64,000 nt of DNA, from NCBI GenBank assembly GCA_036785705.1, contig JAWUZG010001168.1:1-64000 (forward strand), given 5' to 3'. This stretch comes from Acanthornis magna (Eukaryota; Chordata; Aves; Passeriformes; Acanthizidae). A program made the position numbers and the translations under genes. The notes under the pieces were generated by a model, which was given only the letters and a program-made list of their open reading frames with translations, ran no database searches and was not told where the DNA came from. Below, piece after piece: positions 59,440 through 64,000 of the stretch. Numbering within the stretch: position 1 is the first letter of the stretch; every line of letters begins with the position of its first letter.

Positions 59440-59700
59440 AGCTCTACTGTGTATATAAAAGAGGAAAAGGAAAAAAGTGAGTCTGTCCAAGGTCGCGAGC
59501 TGGCCTTTCTATTGCCGTGGCTCTTCTGTGACTGCTTGTTGTGCACTCTAGCACATGCAAGGAAATGTGACAATTCCCTGTCCCAGCAGGTTCCCCTGCT
59601 CCTGACGATGTGCCCCCGGAAATTCTGTTGTTGAACAAGCTTCTCACTCTAATAAAAACTTTGGCTTTTCAGATCAGGAAACTGTAAACCAAGTAACTGT
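59440..59700 (+). mobile_element. Possible solo LTR, plus orientation
   Basis: A TATA-like tatataaaag at 59451-59460 and an AATAAAAACTTTGGC polyadenylation context near 59651 enclose ~190 bases of higher GC. This is the usual LTR layout, but the edges are not defined. Confidence 0.35.
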
Positions 59701-62605
59701 AACAACTCTGCTGCTCTGAGGTTCTTGAACACATCTGGCAAAAACTGAGATCTCTTTTCAGAAGTGACTGACAACACCTTGGCAGCAAAATCAGTAGAAG
59801 CCACTCCTGACAGCCATTTGTTGCTTTTTCAGTTGTGCTTTACAGCAGGCTGTGTATCCACACCACCTCCACCCACTGAAAGGGACAGCATAATAAACAG
59901 AAAAGGTGGCAATGCTGAAACCAAAGGGAGCTTCATCAGCTGCTGTCGCTGCCAGGGCTGTCTGATTTGCTGTAGAACCCAACAGCAAAGCACAGCAGTA
60001 CACTCGGTATGCTCAAAGAGTTGGCTTAGCAGAGGGAAAGAGAAAAAATCCTATTTCTTTCTCGTTTTAGTATGTTACTTGCAACACAAATACAGCAGAA
60101 ATCTTGGCTGTCATTTGAAGAGTGAGACACGAAGTTCAGTCATTACACTGTGAACCAGAAGATAGGTGCAAATGTCAGTGTAACTTGGGCTGCGCGGTTG
60201 AATCAATACCTCCAAAACATGACCCGTAGCAACGTTCTCTGAATGAAGTGGATTACACCGCCAGCACAGCCCTTGAAAAAGTGAATTTGTTAGTGAGTTC
60301 CTATCTTGTAAGTCAGTAACTCAAAACCAGTTTCCTTTTCTTAAATGCTATCATGATAGCAGCAGCAAATTGAAAAAAAAATTACAACTTCCCCTTTGGA
60401 AAAACAGATGGAAAGAGGCTGCCTTCTGCCTTGTGATGGATGACTGATAGGTATCAGAATTTCTGCAGTGATGTAGGAAAATGTTTTGTTCACTGTTTTT
60501 TTTTTTTAAATAAATTGGAATCCCATGGTTGGCTGGCTCTTAGTAGGCAGAACAGCAGGGAAATAACATTTCTTCTCCAAGCTGACTTTCTAAATGACTT
60601 TCACACGTGGATACCTGGCATTCATACCTCAGCACTCCTTAACCTCAGCTGGTATTTATTCTCCTTCCCTGTCCCCTGTGTTCCAAACACATGGGTGTCT
60701 GTCACCCCAACCAGGCTTAAGGAAAGATTTAAATCCCATAAGGCCAGTTACTGCCTCGGAAGTAAAGTTGCCTTTGTGCCTCAGCAGCAGAAAGTAAGAG
60801 AAAGCCTTGGAACTGTTTCGCCCTTGGAAGGCGGAGAAGGGCGTCTTCCAACACTTGCTATTGCCTTTTCAAAATCTCTCATCTTTTGTGCTTATTATGG
60901 CCATCAGGTTAGAAAATTCCAGAGAGAGATAACAAGCATCACCAATTATTCTTATCTCATAATTCAAAATTGCCCTTTTAACGCAGGCTGTTAATAACCT
61001 GCTTGATGTTGTACCACATGAAATGATTATTTCAAGGGCAACTTTTGTTCCTTATTAGAGGTCATTAGCTTGATAAATATGCTGGGCTTTTCCACCACTG
61101 ATTTGGAAATTATTTTAGGTATATTTTGCACGATCCTGAATTGTTTTAGATAGGTAATAAAGAACCAGGATTCACTTCTACCTTATCAATGTCATACGCT
61201 TTAGTTAATGGGTTTAGTATGTATATACTCCATAATATATATTCTAGGAGAAAAATCAGCATCTCGTTCCATTTTGTGATACTTGAACTAAACACAACTA
61301 AGAGTAAAATGTACTTTTCTAAATCCAGAATCTGTTAAATATTTTGAAGGAGCACACTCACTCCTTCAAACAAGTGGGAGTATAATAAAGCCATTCTCTA
61401 AGTAAATAAACACTAAAAATTAAAAGTAAAACCAGCACAAATAGAACTGGTAAAAGTTAATAGTCAGCAATTTAAAATCTTAGCACAGCCTTATAGAATT
61501 CTGGAAGATACATTATCCCTTGTCAGTGGCTGCCAGAGTAGATCCTATTCAAAGCAGAAGATCTTGAAAAAGCATTGCTAATCCCATGGAAGAAACTGTG
61601 AGGTTGAAAAAAATACAAATTATAAGAGGGCTTTTTGACTTCAGGCTTCAGCCTTTTATATTCAGCTTGTAAATCTTCCCCAGATAAGCACAGAAAAATT
61701 GTCTCATTCTAAAATAAGTTATTCATGCAACTGTTTAGGTTTGGACTTATGTAGGAAAACAGGGAATGAAGAGGCTTTTCTCTGGAAGAAGTGTGGTTCT
61801 TTCCTGGCTTTTCCTCTCCAATTTCCTAGCATTTCCTCCAATTCAATTTGTGTTGGTTTTAATTTGGGCTATTCAACTCCACAGACTGAAAATCTAAAAC
61901 TGCTGAAGACCCACTATTTGTGTGTTGATAACTTCAGTGCTTTGAAATGAGGAAACAAAAACGGTCATCATCTTGTATTCAGCTTTGATGTCACTGTGTG
62001 TTTTTTCTGAAGAGCAGGTGGATCTCGTGGGTGGCTGTGGCAAAACATAAAAGGCTTAAGACAATACACCATATATTTTTCTCACAGCAGCCTACAGAGG
62101 TACATGAGCTTGCAGGACTAACTAAATATGGATTTTGGCACATACAGATGGACTGCAGGCCAGAAAAGTCAGGGGATATGCTGTTGGCCTTGTGAGATGA
62201 CTGCTAAAGCAAATCTTTGCAAACATACCTATTTCTCCTTCCTCATTTGTCTGCGTAACCATTCCCACATTGCCCACGGTGCAGGTTGTGAGCTGTACAT
62301 CTTTGAAACTGTTTATTTACTAGCTTTATTCTCAGTGCCATGACTCTCTTTTAAGGTTTCCTTAGGGCTGTAATTGTAGCTACATTTAAAATGTCCAGTG
62401 CTGTAATGCTGGAAACCTGGCCATTCTAAAAGGACTTACAAAAATGTAAATCCTGAATGGTTTTTCACTGAATGGCAGAAGAGGAAGAACTTTGTTTTCT
62501 CAAGTGGTGCTTGATAGATAACTGCGCTGCAAATATTCCAGATATGCTTTTGTCTCGCTCTCAGGTACAGAACTTTATCTTCTTTTCTCCCTCTCCTTCT
62601 TGCAG

Positions 62606-62812
62606 GGACTTAAAGCAGCTGACAGTGACCCTCCAGCCCCACCCCAGGACTCGCCCTTAGTCTTTAACTCTGAAGGAAGAGGCTCCACTGCAGGATCCTC
62701 GAGCTCTCTTCTCTCCTCAAGCAGTGGTGGTGAGCAAGACTATGACTACCGAAATGACTGGGGCCCACATGTCAAGAAACTTGTTGAGATGTACTGCGGA
62801 GGTGATGACTGA
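62606..62812 (+). pseudogene. CDH2: CDH2 exon 16 (beta-catenin-binding region and stop)
   Basis: 69 codons to TGA. The catenin-binding core YDSLLVFDYEGSGS is altered to [14 protein letters not shown]. The C-terminus MYCGGDD is close to the normal MYGGGDD. Confidence 0.93.
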
Positions 62813-64000
62813 ACTTCAAAGTGAGCTTTGGTTTTGGACAAGTACGAACATTTCAACTGATATTCCCCAAAAGCATCCAGAAGCTAGGCTTTAACTTTGT
62901 CGTCTACCAGCACAAGTGCTTGCTGAAGGCTTTGGCTTAGGCTGCAAACCAATTTGGGCTCCGTGGAATATCAGTGATCCAATGCTGTTTGGAAAAAAAT
63001 ATGGAGCTCAGTTACACTTGAATTTTACAGCACAGAAGCACTGGGATTTTATGTGCCTTTTTGTACCTTTTTCAGATCGGAATTAGTTTTATGTTTAAGG
63101 CTTTAATGATGCATTAAAGAGACAAAATATGTTGGGGTGGGGAGGAGTAAGGTGAAACACAATATACTTCAACATGCTTTTGTTACATCGCATTGCTTTT
63201 ATTAAAATAAGGAGATTAAAAATAAACCAAAAAATCCTCATGGAACAATTTTATTATCTGGGAGAGAAGACCATGAGGTGGAACAATGTACATTACTTCT
63301 AGTTTTAGATGTTAGGGGACTTTTTTCACTAAAATTCTAAAACTTATGCAGCTGGTTGCAAATAAAGGGAGTTTTCATATCACCGGTTTGTAGCAGAATT
63401 GATTTTTTTTTCTTATGCTAGAATGTTAGACACATTTTGGTCTTAATCCGTGTACACTTTTTGGTTTTGTTTGTTTGTTTGTTTTTTTTAATTTCTAGTA
63501 TTTTTTCCCACTTCACAGTAAAAAATGGTATGTGTACGTAATGTTTTATTGGCATAGTCTGTGGAGAAGTGCAGAAACTTCAGAATTATTATTTGTATTA
63601 TTTGGACTATGGATTCAGGTTTTTGCATGTTTATATCTTTCGTTATGGATAAAGTATTTACAAAACAGGTTGCAAACAAGTGACATTGATTCAATTGTTG
63701 AACTGTAGTTAGAGTACTCAATTTTTTTTTTTTTTTGTTTTGTTTTGTTTTGTTTTGTTTTGTTTGGGGAGGGAGAAAAGTTCTTAGCACAAAAAAGTTT
63801 TACATAATTTGTAGCAAAAAAAGGGAGGAATGGGAATTGGCCTGATACTGGTGGCACGAGAAAATATACAGTATGTTTTGGGGGCGAGGAGGGGAGGGGA
63901 GGAAGGAGCTTTCAAACTGGAGAGACTTCTGAGAACAGCTTTGCCTCTGTATTGTGTACCAGAATACAAATGATACACCTCTGACCCCAACGTTCTGAAT
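62813..64000 (+). other. Former CDH2 3' UTR
   Basis: AT-rich sequence after the stop codon, with AATAAA hexamers at 63221-63226 and 63361-63366 and a GTTTT microsatellite at about 63735-63765. No further gene is seen. Confidence 0.6.

Noticed and set aside
63735..63765. GTTTT run near the window end as a possible element tail
   Set aside because: A plain microsatellite in the former 3' UTR, with no element next to it.

Overview
The window reads as a vertebrate nuclear genome, most likely a songbird. Three observations support this: a Pim-family kinase and an ARHGAP20-like RhoGAP gene (families that, from memory, are heavily multiplied in passerines), a CR1 LINE 3' end, and N-cadherin exons whose peptides look avian. 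There are no operons, tRNAs, rRNAs or CRISPR arrays.

Layout. (1) 1-3134, minus strand: 3' part of an ARHGAP20-like gene. Ten exons can be chained with consistent reading phase, and one intron carries (CTG)20 directly after its splice donor. (2) 6097-8473 and 18067-20536: the two arms of a ~2.4 kb inverted repeat around a 9.6 kb spacer. (3) Spacer: a compact five-exon gene for an unrecognised 70-residue secreted peptide (+, 9428-10965), another copy of a GC-rich minisatellite that is also present in both arms, a decayed Pim-family fragment (-, 13040-14340), and an apparently intact Pim-like kinase (-, 14621-17079, 414 codons) whose first exon holds a GGGGCC hexanucleotide array read as Pro-Arg. 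(4) 20537-31002, minus strand: a gammaretrovirus-like endogenous provirus with two ~1.02 kb LTRs, a tRNA-Pro-like primer site, open gag and pol separated by an in-frame TGA, and an env surface-subunit ORF with no transmembrane subunit. (5) 31003-64000, plus strand: AT-rich, intron-containing 3' half of an N-cadherin (CDH2) copy, corresponding to exons 8-16 of a 16-exon gene. It carries two in-frame stops, a frameshift and damaged catenin-binding residues, so it is a pseudogene made by DNA-level duplication. Its introns hold solo or deleted LTRs and a CR1 fragment.

Main structural point: the provirus sits exactly where the GC-rich, palindromic kinase/RhoGAP block ends and the truncated CDH2 block begins, and its two flanks share no target-site duplication. 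The simplest reading is a rearrangement (or an assembly join) through retroviral LTRs. Multicopy passerine families, a large inverted repeat, a young provirus and a dying autosomal gene copy together suggest a repeat-rich chromosome such as the W or the germline-restricted chromosome, but the sequence alone cannot decide this.
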